In this document: in pieces, positions 1-7,450 of the stretch
Position numbering within the stretch: position 1 is the stretch's first letter
Layout: each line of letters opens with the position of its first letter
NCBI GenBank assembly: GCA_937896505.1
Contig: CALBNP010000001.1
Coordinates: 1-45,800 of the forward strand
From: an uncultured Bacteroidales bacterium
GTDB taxonomy: Bacteria; Bacteroidota; Bacteroidia; Bacteroidales; F082
Direction of reading: 5' to 3'
DNA length: 45,800 nucleotides
Position numbers and translations under genes: made by a program
The notes under the pieces: model-generated
The model's input: the letters and a program-made list of their open reading frames with translations, nothing else
What the model was told of the DNA's origin: nothing
Database searches by the model: none

Positions 1-832
1 CGTAAGCCTTGGCGGCCAAAGCGAGATTGATGGTAGCACGAGGCGAACCGCCATAGCTAATCATGTTGGCGAACTTCTTCAGCTTGTAATCTGATGGGAA
101 GCGCGAAGCAAACACGATGTCGGTGATATAGTTCTCAATTTTCTCGTCGAGATAGATTTCGCGGCAAACCTCACGGGCACGGATGATGTCGTCAGGCTTC
201 ACGACGGCGTTAATCTTAGCAGCTGCACCGCTGATGTTCTGACGGAGAATCATCTTTTCCTCATCCTTCTTAGGGTAGTTGATGACGACCTTCAGCATGA
301 AACGGTCAACCTGAGCTTCAGGCAGCGGATAGGTACCTTCCTGCTCGATAGGGTTTTGGGTAGCCATGACGAGGAAAGGATCGGGCAGGCGGAAAGTCTC
401 GTCGCCGATAGTCACCTGATGTTCTTGCATGGCTTCAAGCAAAGCGCTCTGCACCTTGGCGGGCGAACGGTTGATTTCATCGGCCAGCACGAAGTTGGCG
501 AAGATAGGACCGCGGCGCACCACAAACTCCTCTTTCTTCTGGCTATAAATCAGGGTGCCTACGAGGTCGGCAGGGAGCAAGTCAGGAGTAAACTGAATAC
601 GTGCGAAATCGGCATCGATGGCGCTTGCCATACTCTTGATAGCGAGTGTCTTAGCAAGGCCTGGGACACCTTCAAGAAGGATGTGGCCATTGGCCAAGAG
701 GCCGATAAGCAAACGCTCAGTCATGTGTTTCTGTCCCACGATGACTTTGTTCATTTCCAAGTTAATCAAATCAACGAACTGACTTTCACGTTGGATTTTC
801 TCGTTCAGTTCACGGATGTCTGTCTCAATCAT
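1..832 (-). CDS. MoxR-family AAA+ ATPase (3' end outside window)
   Basis: The gene reads leftwards from an ATG at 832-830 and leaves the window, so about 277 residues are visible. Walker A is GVPGLAKT (residues 55-62), the A-L-A-K variant usual in MoxR proteins. Walker B is VLADEINR (about 115-122) and a sensor-1-like TQNP lies near 158-161. MoxR ATPases act as cytoplasmic chaperones that help VWA-domain proteins insert metals or mature. In Bacteroidota they usually head a cluster with DUF58 and VWA (BatA/BatB-like) genes. Those partners would lie to the left of this window, so the context cannot be checked. The start is well placed, about 46 bases after a -7 box on the same strand. The family assignment is secure; the client is unknown. 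Confidence 0.93.
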   Translation of the reverse strand, partial: MIETDIRELNEKIQRESQFVDLINLEMNKVIVGQKHMTERLLIGLLANGHILLEGVPGLAKTLAIKSMASAIDADFARIQFTPDLLPADLVGTLIYSQKKEEFVVRRGPIFANFVLADEINRSPAKVQSALLEAMQEHQVTIGDETFRLPDPFLVMATQNPIEQEGTYPLPEAQVDRFMLKVVINYPKKDEEKMILRQNISGAAAKINAVVKPDDIIRAREVCREIYLDEKIENYITDIVFASRFPSDYKLKKFANMISYGGSPRATINLALAAKAY

Positions 833-877
833 TTTATCGATTTTTTAAGTTATTTACCTAATTAATTTTTAAGGGCG

Positions 878-885
878 CAAAAATA
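878..885 (-). promoter_or_regulatory. -7 promoter box for the MoxR gene
   Basis: The minus strand reads TATTTTTG, matching the Bacteroidota -7 consensus TAnnTTTG, about 46 bases before the MoxR start codon. No convincing -33 box was seen. Inferred from the consensus only. Confidence 0.5.
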
Positions 886-1005
886 CGTTTTTTCTTTGGG
901 AGAGTAAACGCAAAAAATGAGATTTTATTGTGGATTTTTTATCGCTGATTTCGCTAGTTTCACTGGATTTTGGACTAACGAGCTTCGCCCACACACACGC
1001 TTCGG

Positions 1006-1071
1006 GTCATGGTGAGGAACGAAGCCATCCAGACTAACAGTCATTGCGAGGAGGAACGACGAAGCAGACCA
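1006..1071. repeat. Two diverged copies of a 'TCATTGCGAGGAACGAAGC' repeat
   Basis: Two tandem, diverged copies are visible. The first, near 1006-1033, reads TCATGGTGAGGAACGAAGCC, and the second, near 1041-1071, reads TCATTGCGAGGAGGAACGAC. Words of this type recur between genes in many bacterial genomes. The copies lie in the gene-free stretch 833-1431, which otherwise holds only the palindromic elements listed next. Confidence 0.55.
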
Positions 1072-1088
1072 GACGATGAGTTTGCCTC

Positions 1089-1142
1089 CGCGTATTACGC
1101 GTATCTATCGTATTGTTTTTTTTATAAAGATACGAGCGATAC
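1089..1142. repeat. Palindrome pair with a T-rich loop
   Basis: A 13-base odd palindrome, CGCGTA-T-TACGCG, occupies 1089-1101. Next to it, 1101-1113 (GTATCTATCGTAT) pairs with 1130-1142 (ATACGAGCGATAC) with two mismatches, around a loop containing eight T. It could be a transcription terminator or part of a larger mobile repeat with the element at 1240-1303. No gene ends close by, so a repeat is the likelier reading. Confidence 0.5.
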
Positions 1143-1239
1143 GTGAAGGAAATTACTGGTTCGCTTCACTACGTTCGCGTGATGCGAAGCGGCAGTCCGC
1201 CTGCCGGTAGTGGCAGGGGTTCCGCTGTGCTCCACCGCC

Positions 1240-1303
1240 TGCTAAATCTCTGTCGTCCCTACGGGACTTTGCGATGCCCTGTAAGGGCGACAGAGGTTTA
1301 GCA
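1240..1303. repeat. REP-like palindromic element
   Basis: Arms 1240-1267 and 1276-1303 are 28 bases each and nearly complementary, with a core of TGTCGTCCCTACGGGAC facing GCCCTGTAAGGGCGACA. The complementarity continues weakly outwards to about 1215 and 1335. Smaller GGCAG/CTGCC hairpins lie just to the left, at about 1192-1216. This resembles repetitive extragenic palindromes mobilised by IS200-like (RAYT) transposases. No such transposase is in the window. The short open frame across it looks like a by-product of the palindrome, not a gene. Confidence 0.7.
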
Positions 1304-1431
1304 GTGCCGTGAGCCACTGCTCTGAAACGCCATCGCATGATTAATGCTTCACCACCTGCCTATTATCCGCGGCAAAGTGAGGAAAAGGTTGGCCTTGAAG
1401 GGTGAGGCAACCTTTTGAAAGCAACACAGCT

Positions 1432-2072
1432 TTACAATGTCTTTAAAAGCTTATCAAACACCTCTTGATAGCTCGGTGTCTTTTTATGGAAACTCTCAAG
1501 GACTCTATCGAAATACCACTTGTGTTCAGGTGGAACACAATCATAGCCATAGGACAAGAATTCAAAATTCACTGTTTTCCAGAATAATCCGTTTTCATCA
1601 ACGCCTTCGTCTATAGTCATCTCTGGCACAAAGAATTTCTCTCTTTCGCTCTCTTTAGAATCATTAAAATGTATCCTTACAAATGCATTAAATATTCTTT
1701 TACGAAGTTCTTCTTCTAAATCAGGTTCGAGAGCCGGTTTATTCGAAACATAAACCAATGCGCCATTTTTATATGCATAATACGCAGTAGACCAACAAAT
1801 AATATCTGGATCAATGTTGTTCGGGACGGAAATCACAATAGTGTCGTCAATGGCAATACAGGTGGGTCAAATCCGAAAAAAACCACTCTGTCCTATGTTA
1901 TGTGAATTTCCTTCGTTTCCAATTCACCGTACAATTCGGCACATTCCTTTTCACTATGCATTTGCGATTCCGTTGCAGCTTGCCGCACAGGGCACGACGA
2001 CAAAACGAGAAGCATAATGGCAAAATAAACGTGTTTCCAACGATGATAATTGTATATAAATCTCTCTTTCAT
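1432..2072 (-). pseudogene. Broken lipoprotein gene of unknown family
   Basis: An ATG at 2072-2070 opens a 59-residue frame with a lipoprotein signal: a basic start, then IMLLVLSSC, where the Cys fits a lipobox. It stops at a TAG (1893-1895). Past that TAG the same frame continues DRVVFFGFDPPVLPL. The adjacent frame then takes over near 1845-1855 as IDDTIVISVPNN and runs to a stop at 1432, giving 134 further residues. One nonsense codon plus one frameshift would therefore join a single protein of about 210 residues. The 134-residue part alone could only start at a GTG (1836-1834) that lacks a good ribosome site. A promoter is still present upstream. No family was recognised. The alternative is two small unrelated genes, which is less likely because only the first has a signal and a promoter. 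Confidence 0.65.
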
Positions 2073-2095
2073 GTTTCTTGTGTATTTTTACGCTG

Positions 2096-2126
2096 CAAAG
2101 TTATAACGTCAAAAAACGAAAGTCAA
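2096..2126 (-). promoter_or_regulatory. Promoter of the broken lipoprotein gene
   Basis: The minus strand has TTGAC (2126-2122) followed about 18 bases later by TAACTTTG (2103-2096), a close match to the Bacteroidota -33/-7 consensus. The start codon lies 23 bases downstream. Confidence 0.6.
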
Positions 2127-2174
2127 GAGGAAGGTGAAAAAAAGTCTTGCACATGTCATGCTTTTTCGGAATCG

Positions 2175-2341
2175 GTGAGTCAAAGCACTCAGAACTGACC
2201 TGTTTACCCACGCTCGTGCCTCCAAAGGACTTGTGACTGTCAGGTTTTGCCCAAATCGATGGGTCGAAGGACTTGGAACTGACGTGTCAACCCATGGCCG
2301 TGGGTCGGAAGGACTTGGAACTGTCAGTTTTCCCACGAAAT
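2175..2341. repeat. Four-unit degenerate tandem repeat, period about 42 bp
   Basis: The units run about 2175-2215, 2216-2259, 2260-2299 and 2300-2341. Their shared core is AAGGACTTGGAACTG, most exact in units 3 and 4. Units 3 and 4 begin with TGGGTC and end with ACCCA or CCCAC, so each could fold into its own small hairpin. On the minus strand the stretch is an open frame with a repeated peptide pattern of about 14 residues, but no ribosome site or signal supports a gene. It sits just before the lysC promoter. Confidence 0.65.
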
Positions 2342-2390
2342 TCAGCAAATTAAGGAGCCATTTTTCACTTCAATAAAATGTGGCATGCAA

Positions 2391-2419
2391 TTTGGCCAGT
2401 TAGATTTTTCCTATCTTTG
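2391..2419 (+). promoter_or_regulatory. lysC promoter
   Basis: TTTG (2391-2394) and TATCTTTG (2412-2419) are spaced 17 bases apart, matching the -33/-7 pattern. The leader to the GTG start is only about 15-20 bases. Confidence 0.65.
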
Positions 2420-2439
2420 CACTTTCAATACCTAAGGAA

Positions 2440-3813
2440 GTGATACAGAAAATCTATAAATTCGGCGGCGCATCGGTGAAAGATGCCGATGCGGTCCGCA
2501 ACCTCACCAACATCGTCAAGCAACACAAAGACGAAGACATACTTCTTGTGGTTTCGGCCATGGGAAAGACCACCAACATGCTCGAAAAGGTGCTTGCCGA
2601 CTTCCGCCAACACAATGGAGAGCTTGGCTTCGGCGCATTATCGGAAGTAATGGAATACCACGAGCGCATCATACTCGACCTTTTCGACAACAAGCAAGAC
2701 CATCCCGTCATCGAGTCGGTGTCGAACCTCTTCATCGAGCTTTACGAGAAACTCGCCCAGCCCGACCTCGACTACGACTACCAATACGACCAGACGGTGA
2801 GCTACGGAGAGCTGCTTTCCACCACCATCATACAAGAATACCTCAACCACTCCGACGTGCCTGCCCGCTGGCTCGACGCCCGCAAATACGTGCTGACCGA
2901 CTACCGTTTCCGCGCCGCCAACCCCGACTGGGACGAGACGAGGCTGAAAATACAGAAACTCAACGACGAGCACATCCGCGGCATCGTATGCATCACCCAA
3001 GGCTTCATCGGCGGTACTGCCGACGGCAAACACAACGTCACCCTTGGACGCGAAGGCTCCGACTATACCGCCGCCATCTTCGCCAACTGCCTTGATGCCG
3101 AGGAAGTCACCATCTGGAAAGACGTCGATGGGCTGCTCAACGCCGACCCGAAGCGTTTCAAGGAGACAGTGAAGATTCCGCACATCAGCTATTCGGAAGC
3201 CATCGAGTTGGCTTTCTACGGCGCCACCATCATCCACCCGAAGACCATCAAACCGCTGCAAAACAAGAATATAACGCTCAAGGTACAATCGTTCCTCCAT
3301 CCAGAAAGCGACCCAACCATTATCGACAATAATAGCGTTTCAGAAGACCACTCCCAACTCTCCACTCTCCACTCCCAACTCTCCACTCTCCACTCACAAC
3401 TCTCCACTTCCCACTCCCAACTTTCCACTCTCCACTCTCCACTCTCCACTCCCCATTACATCGTAAAAGACAACCAAACTCTTGTCAGCATCTCGCCCCG
3501 TGATTTTTCGTTCATGAACGAGCACAACCTGCAAATCATCTTTGCGACTTGCGACGAATTGCACATCCACGCCAACATGATGCAGACCTCTGCCTTGATG
3601 CTCAGCTTCTGTTTCGACCACAACGATGCGAAATGCCAATCGCTCATCGCCACACTCCGAGACGATTTCAGCATCAAATACAACGACGGGCTTCAGCTCT
3701 TCACCATCAGGCACTACACCGAGGGCATCGAGACCGACTTCATTGCCGGGCGGAAAGTGTTTCTTGAACAACGAAGCCGCGCCACTGCGCAATTCATCAT
3801 CAGTGGTTCATAA
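2440..3813 (+). CDS. lysC: Aspartate kinase with an in-frame repeat insertion
   Basis: Aspartate kinase phosphorylates aspartate in the first step towards lysine, threonine, methionine and diaminopimelate. The N-terminal KFGGASVKD (residues 7-15) and GREGSDYTA (about 203-211) are the kinase substrate and nucleotide motifs. An ACT regulatory region follows from about residue 342 (YIVKDNQTLVSIS). The start is GTG, with AAGGA directly before it. Residues about 304-341 are five near-identical heptads of the type xHSQLST. They are encoded by a 21-base tandem repeat and sit exactly between the catalytic and ACT parts. Without them the protein would be about 419 residues. The insertion keeps the frame, so the enzyme is probably made, with a long flexible Ser/His/Leu linker. 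There is no homoserine dehydrogenase part, so it is the monofunctional type. Confidence 0.93.
   Translation: MIQKIYKFGGASVKDADAVRNLTNIVKQHKDEDILLVVSAMGKTTNMLEKVLADFRQHNGELGFGALSEVMEYHERIILDLFDNKQDHPVIESVSNLFIELYEKLAQPDLDYDYQYDQTVSYGELLSTTIIQEYLNHSDVPARWLDARKYVLTDYRFRAANPDWDETRLKIQKLNDEHIRGIVCITQGFIGGTADGKHNVTLGREGSDYTAAIFANCLDAEEVTIWKDVDGLLNADPKRFKETVKIPHISYSEAIELAFYGATIIHPKTIKPLQNKNITLKVQSFLHPESDPTIIDNNSVSEDHSQLSTLHSQLSTLHSQLSTSHSQLSTLHSPLSTPHYIVKDNQTLVSISPRDFSFMNEHNLQIIFATCDELHIHANMMQTSALMLSFCFDHNDAKCQSLIATLRDDFSIKYNDGLQLFTIRHYTEGIETDFIAGRKVFLEQRSRATAQFIISGS
3349..3454 (+). repeat. 21-bp tandem repeat inside lysC
   Basis: The unit CCAACTCTCCACTCTCCACT occurs about four times, then degrades into shorter CTCTCCA words. 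Because 21 is a multiple of 3, copy-number change would not break the reading frame. It has the same style as the CACC/CATC words found between genes at 3887-3943, suggesting one family of slippage-prone repeats. Confidence 0.9.
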
Positions 3814-3844
3814 ATAACTAAGTGAGTGGCCAATAATAAACGGC

Positions 3845-3943
3845 TTAATGGTTATGGGTTAATGGTTATGAGTTAATGGTTATGGGTTATCACCCATCAC
3901 CTTTCACCTTTCACCATTCACCCATCACTCATCACCTTTCATC
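3845..3943. repeat. Low-complexity repeat arrays between lysC and the symporter gene
   Basis: Three tandem 14-base units, TTAATGGTTATGGG with one variant base in the second, fill 3845-3886. They are followed by CATCACC/TTTCACC/ATTCACCC words to about 3943. No gene or clear hairpin is in 3814-3992 apart from these and the following promoter box. The array separates two plus-strand genes and makes read-through from lysC uncertain. Confidence 0.8.
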
Positions 3944-3953
3944 AAATGTAAAC

Positions 3954-3961
3954 TAATTTTG
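3954..3961 (+). promoter_or_regulatory. -7 box for the AGCS symporter gene
   Basis: TAATTTTG fits TAnnTTTG and lies 31 bases before the ATG at 3993. The -33 position falls in the repeat array and has no clear TTTG. Confidence 0.5.
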
Positions 3962-3992
3962 CACACCTACTTAATAAATAAACACAGTCGAT

Positions 3993-5447
3993 ATGGAACA
4001 GTTTTTTGCCACCATCAGTTCATACATCTGGAGCCCAGCCATGGTAACGCTCTGCCTTTTAGCAGGCCTTTACTTCTCCTTCAGGACCCGATTCGTACAA
4101 GTGCGCCGATTCAAGACGATGGCCAAATTGCTGTTCGCAAACGACAAAGAAAGCAAGACTGGCATCACCTCGTTTCAGGCTTTTGCCATGGCTTTGTCAG
4201 GGCGTGTCGGGACTGGCAATATCGTTGGCGTTGCCACGGCCATAGGCTATGGCGGTCCGGGATCCATCGTCTGGATGTGGATTATCGCCTTCCTAGGTTC
4301 GGGCACCGCTTTCGCCGAATCCACTTTAGCCCAGATATATAAGGAAGATCACAACGGACAGTTCCGTGGCGGCCCTTCCTATTACATCGAGAAAGGATTG
4401 AAATGCAAGTGGCTCGCTGTATTGTTTGCAGTTTGCAGCGTGATTGGCATGGGGCTTCTCATGCCGCCATTGCAATGCAACGGCATAGCCATATCGTGCA
4501 GCAACACCTTCGGCATCAAGCCATACGTTGCGGGCATCATTGTAGCCGTGCTGATAGGCCTGGTCATCATCGGTGGAGTGAAGCGCATCGCCAATGTCGC
4601 ACAGATTGTGGCCCCATTCATAGCATTCCTTTACATTATTCTTTCCATTATCGTGCTGATTTGCAACGCCAGCATTGTGCCGGAAGTGTTCATGGACATG
4701 ATTCGCAGTGCCTTTGGCTTCAACGAGGCATTGGGAGGCATTCTTGGGAGCACCATCGCATGGGGAGTGAAGCGCGGCATCTACTCCAACGAAGCCGGTC
4801 AAGGCTCGGGAGCCATCGTAGCTGGAGCCGCCAAAGTGAGCCATCCCGTCAAGCAAGGACTGGTGCAAGGTTTTTCGGTGTATGTCGATACCTTGCTCGT
4901 TTGCTCGGCCACAGCCCTCATGATTTTGGCATGCAAGACCTATAACGTTTATGACGCCTCGGGCAACATTCTCATCGCCTCCCAAAACATGCAGATGGGA
5001 ACCCCCGATGTGAGTTACACTTCTGCCGCTTTGGGGACCATTCTCGGTGTACGTTGGGGCAACGTAGTCATCGCCTTTGCCCTTTTCTTCTTTGCCTTCA
5101 CCACCATAATGGCTTACTACTATTACGCCGAAACCAACCTAGTTTATCTTTTCAGCCGGAAAAGCAGCAAGAAAAGCGTTGAGAAAACACTCATCGGAAT
5201 CCTACGCCTCTGCATGGTTGCCTCCGTCTTCCTCGGGTCGCTTTACGAAGCCAAGACCATGTGGGACCTTGGCGACATCGGTGTAGGCACGATGGCTTGG
5301 ATCAATATCATTGCCATTCTGCTGCTTTCATCGAAGCCCATCAAGGCTCTGCGCGACTTTGAAAAACAAGAGAAAGAGGGCAAGGAACCGAAATTCAACC
5401 CGAAAGAACTCGGTATCGAAAACGCCGATTTTTGGGAAAATAGATAA
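3993..5447 (+). CDS. Sodium:alanine/glycine symporter (AGCS family)
   Basis: This is an inner-membrane carrier that takes up small neutral amino acids with sodium. The protein has 484 residues, usual for the family, with about ten hydrophobic segments. Family signatures include SGRVGTGNIVGVATAIGYGG (about residues 69-88), the following FAESTLAQIYK, and NEAGQGSGAIVAGAAK in the middle of the chain. The C-terminus is a charged cytoplasmic tail. It has its own -7 box and is separated from lysC by a repeat array, so it is probably transcribed alone. It converges on the ATPase gene that ends at 5470, and no strong terminator hairpin was seen in the 22-base gap. Alanine versus glycine preference cannot be read from the sequence. 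Confidence 0.93.
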   Translation: MEQFFATISSYIWSPAMVTLCLLAGLYFSFRTRFVQVRRFKTMAKLLFANDKESKTGITSFQAFAMALSGRVGTGNIVGVATAIGYGGPGSIVWMWIIAFLGSGTAFAESTLAQIYKEDHNGQFRGGPSYYIEKGLKCKWLAVLFAVCSVIGMGLLMPPLQCNGIAISCSNTFGIKPYVAGIIVAVLIGLVIIGGVKRIANVAQIVAPFIAFLYIILSIIVLICNASIVPEVFMDMIRSAFGFNEALGGILGSTIAWGVKRGIYSNEAGQGSGAIVAGAAKVSHPVKQGLVQGFSVYVDTLLVCSATALMILACKTYNVYDASGNILIASQNMQMGTPDVSYTSAALGTILGVRWGNVVIAFALFFFAFTTIMAYYYYAETNLVYLFSRKSSKKSVEKTLIGILRLCMVASVFLGSLYEAKTMWDLGDIGVGTMAWINIIAILLLSSKPIKALRDFEKQEKEGKEPKFNPKELGIENADFWENR

Positions 5448-5469
5448 CAGAAACAAAAAAAACGGGTTC

Positions 5470-6657
5470 TTACTCGAACAGCAAATTCAAATCGAGTTTC
5501 AGGAAATCCTCAATCGGGATGCCGTCCGAACCCACGACATAGACATACTTCGGGTGAAACTTTTCCATAAAGACCGAGAGGCCACGATTCATCATACGCC
5601 GGCCACTCTTGACCTCAACGCCCACAACGCTTTCTCTCCTAACCAAGACGAAATCGACCTCATCCTTGGCATCGCGCCAATAATACAGCTTGAAATCCAT
5701 CACGCTGGCTTTCCCGACAAGATAAGCACCAATAGCCGACTCGACCCAACGGCCCCAACGCATCGGATCGGTATATTCCTTCACGAAGCCACGACCCGAA
5801 TACACGCTCATCAGAGCCGAGTTATAGACCTGATATTTGGGGATAGAGTTGTATTTCCTCGAATTGTCGGAAGCGAACTTCTGCAAACCCGCGAGCAACT
5901 CACATTCGTCCAACACCTTAATATAATTGGCCAAAGTGGTCACATTGCCAGCATCTTGCAACTGCCCCAACATCTTGTTCAGCGAAAGCAACTCGCCCGA
6001 ATAGCTGCAACCCAATTCGAACAGCTGGCGCAACAAGGCAGGCTTGTAGATGATGGTCGTCATCAGCACATCTTTTGAAATGGCAGGCTCGACAACGGCA
6101 TCCAGTATGTATCTTTTCCAGCGGCTTTCGTTTTTCACCAGATTGGCGCCACCCGGATAACCGCCATAATAAATGTATTGGTCGATGTTCCAGCCAAAAG
6201 CTTCGTGCATCTCCTGGTAGCTCCAATGCCCCATCCTAATCATTTCTAAACGGCCCGCCAACGATTCCGTCAAGCCGCTTTTCAGCAGCAAACGCGACGA
6301 GCCAAGCAACACCACCTTAATATTGACATCGTGGAAACTGTCCATATCCCATTCACGCTTGACCGCCTCGCTCCAATTCTGCATTTTCTGGATTTCGTCG
6401 ATGACCAAAAGATACTCTCCACCACCCCTAAGGCGATACTGCGAACGTGCCGATTCCCACACACGACCTATCCATGTCAAGTCATCCTCGGGAACTCCAT
6501 CAGCTATCTCGAATGTGTAAGGAATATCAATTTGCTGCAAAACTTGCTTTACCAAAGTAGATTTCCCTACCTGACGAGGCCCGACAATGACCTGAATAAA
6601 CTGGCGCGGCTCACGCATACGTTCCATTAAAGTCTCAAAACAAGGTCTTATGAACAT
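5470..6657 (-). CDS. AAA_14 / DUF4143 ATPase
   Basis: This is a 395-residue P-loop ATPase of a family common in Bacteroidota and archaea, whose cellular role is not established. Walker A is GPRQVGKST (residues 26-34) and Walker B is LLVIDEIQK near residue 92. The C-terminal DUF4143 half carries DEVDFVLV followed by VVGVEVKSG, a PD-(D/E)XK-like pattern with spaced acidic residues and E-x-K. I chose the ATG at 6657-6655 over a longer frame starting at 6699. A -7 box lies between the two, and GGAG precedes the inner ATG. The gene is monocistronic and convergent with the symporter gene. Family members often occur as variable paralogues. The neighbours here do not suggest a function. Confidence 0.88.
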   Translation of the reverse strand: MFIRPCFETLMERMREPRQFIQVIVGPRQVGKSTLVKQVLQQIDIPYTFEIADGVPEDDLTWIGRVWESARSQYRLRGGGEYLLVIDEIQKMQNWSEAVKREWDMDSFHDVNIKVVLLGSSRLLLKSGLTESLAGRLEMIRMGHWSYQEMHEAFGWNIDQYIYYGGYPGGANLVKNESRWKRYILDAVVEPAISKDVLMTTIIYKPALLRQLFELGCSYSGELLSLNKMLGQLQDAGNVTTLANYIKVLDECELLAGLQKFASDNSRKYNSIPKYQVYNSALMSVYSGRGFVKEYTDPMRWGRWVESAIGAYLVGKASVMDFKLYYWRDAKDEVDFVLVRRESVVGVEVKSGRRMMNRGLSVFMEKFHPKYVYVVGSDGIPIEDFLKLDLNLLFE

Positions 6658-6678
6658 AACTCCATGATTTTTACGCTG

Positions 6679-6686
6679 CAAAATTA
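6679..6686 (-). promoter_or_regulatory. -7 box of the AAA_14 ATPase gene
   Basis: The minus strand reads TAATTTTG, 21 bases before the ATG at 6657. Transcription from it would begin downstream of the alternative start at 6699, which is why the shorter protein is preferred. Confidence 0.55.
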
Positions 6687-6687
6687 C

Positions 6688-6747
6688 AAAAATTCTCAAA
6701 TCTATGCAGAAAAATTCTCAAATCTATGCAGAAAAATTCTCAAATCT
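6688..6747. repeat. 22-bp direct repeat between divergent promoters
   Basis: The unit AAAAATTCTCAAATCTATGC plus AG occurs exactly at 6688-6709 and 6710-6731, with a 16-base partial third copy at 6732-6747. It fills the space between the ATPase promoter (minus strand) and the trmO promoter (plus strand), so copy number could affect either one. Confidence 0.9.
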
Positions 6748-6769
6748 CATTCACAATATGATTTTTTCC

Positions 6770-6777
6770 TATTATTG
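6770..6777 (+). promoter_or_regulatory. -7 box very close to the trmO start
   Basis: TATTATTG fits TAnnTTTG with one mismatch and ends only four bases before the ATG at 6782. If used, the mRNA would be almost leaderless. A promoter further upstream, inside the repeats, is the alternative. Confidence 0.35.
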
Positions 6778-6781
6778 CAAC

Positions 6782-7450
6782 ATGAAAACCATAGCACACA
6801 TACATTCCGATTTTCCGACGAAGTTCGGCGTGCCACGCCAAAGCGGAATCATTGACTCGCTAAAAGCCACCATCGTGTTTGAACCCGAATTTCGCAACCC
6901 GGATGCGGTTAGAGGATTAGAAGAATTCTCGCACATCTGGCTCATTTGGGAGTTTTCCGAAGCCGTTCGCGACACTTGGTCACCCACAGTAAGACCGCCG
7001 CGTTTGGGCGGCAACACACGCAAAGGCGTTTTCGCCACACGCTCGCCTTTCCGCCCCAACGCCATCGGTCTTTCGTCGGTGAAACTTGAAAAGATTGAAA
7101 TCAATCCGGAACTCGGCCCTGTGCTTCATGTTTCGGGTGCCGACCTCATGGATGGCACACCCATCTTCGACATCAAGCCCTACATTGCCTACACCGACAG
7201 CCACCCAGAAGCCATCAGCGGCTTTGCCATGCGTCCTGCCGAATACGAGTTAGAGGTAAACATTCCAAACGAACTTCTTGAGAAAATCCCCGAAACGCAA
7301 CGCGAAAGCCTCATCGCGGTTTTGGCACACGACCCAAGACCACAATACCACGACGACCCCAACCGTATCTACGGAATGGAATATGGCAAAATGGAAATAA
7401 AGTTCCGTGTTGACGGGATGCAACTCATGGTGACTGACGTTTGCCCTTGA
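6782..7450 (+). CDS. trmO: tRNA (N6-threonylcarbamoyladenosine-37) methyltransferase TrmO
   Basis: TrmO uses S-adenosylmethionine to methylate the N6 of t6A37 in certain threonine tRNAs. The 222 residues match the TsaA/YaeB fold. They begin IAHIHSDFPTKFGVPRQSG, contain FSHIWLIWEF and RPPRLGG, then TRSPFRPNAIGLSSVKL, and include DGTPIFDIKPYI. The C-terminal small domain ends with the DPNRIYGMEYGKMEIKFRVD segment. The ATG at 6782 gives a normal N-terminus. The longer frame from 6704 would be coded by the 22-bp repeats and is rejected. The 3' end overlaps the convergent SGNH-like gene by 26 bases, so the two transcripts are antisense at their ends. Identification is secure. Confidence 0.93.
   Translation: MKTIAHIHSDFPTKFGVPRQSGIIDSLKATIVFEPEFRNPDAVRGLEEFSHIWLIWEFSEAVRDTWSPTVRPPRLGGNTRKGVFATRSPFRPNAIGLSSVKLEKIEINPELGPVLHVSGADLMDGTPIFDIKPYIAYTDSHPEAISGFAMRPAEYELEVNIPNELLEKIPETQRESLIAVLAHDPRPQYHDDPNRIYGMEYGKMEIKFRVDGMQLMVTDVCP

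Noticed and set aside
356..865. A 169-residue open frame on the plus strand
   Set aside because: It is antisense to the clear MoxR gene and has no family motif or ribosome site.
1153..1338. A 61-residue frame on the minus strand across the palindromic element
   Set aside because: The frame is made by the REP-like repeat itself, and the peptide has no recognisable feature.
2109..2348. A 79-residue minus-strand frame with repeated peptide units
   Set aside because: The periodicity comes from the DNA tandem repeat, and there is no ribosome site or signal peptide.
2638..3300. A 220-residue minus-strand frame
   Set aside because: It is antisense to the catalytic half of lysC, whose motifs are intact.
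3349..3454. A CRISPR-like array
   Set aside because: The 21-bp units follow each other without spacers and are read through in the lysC frame.
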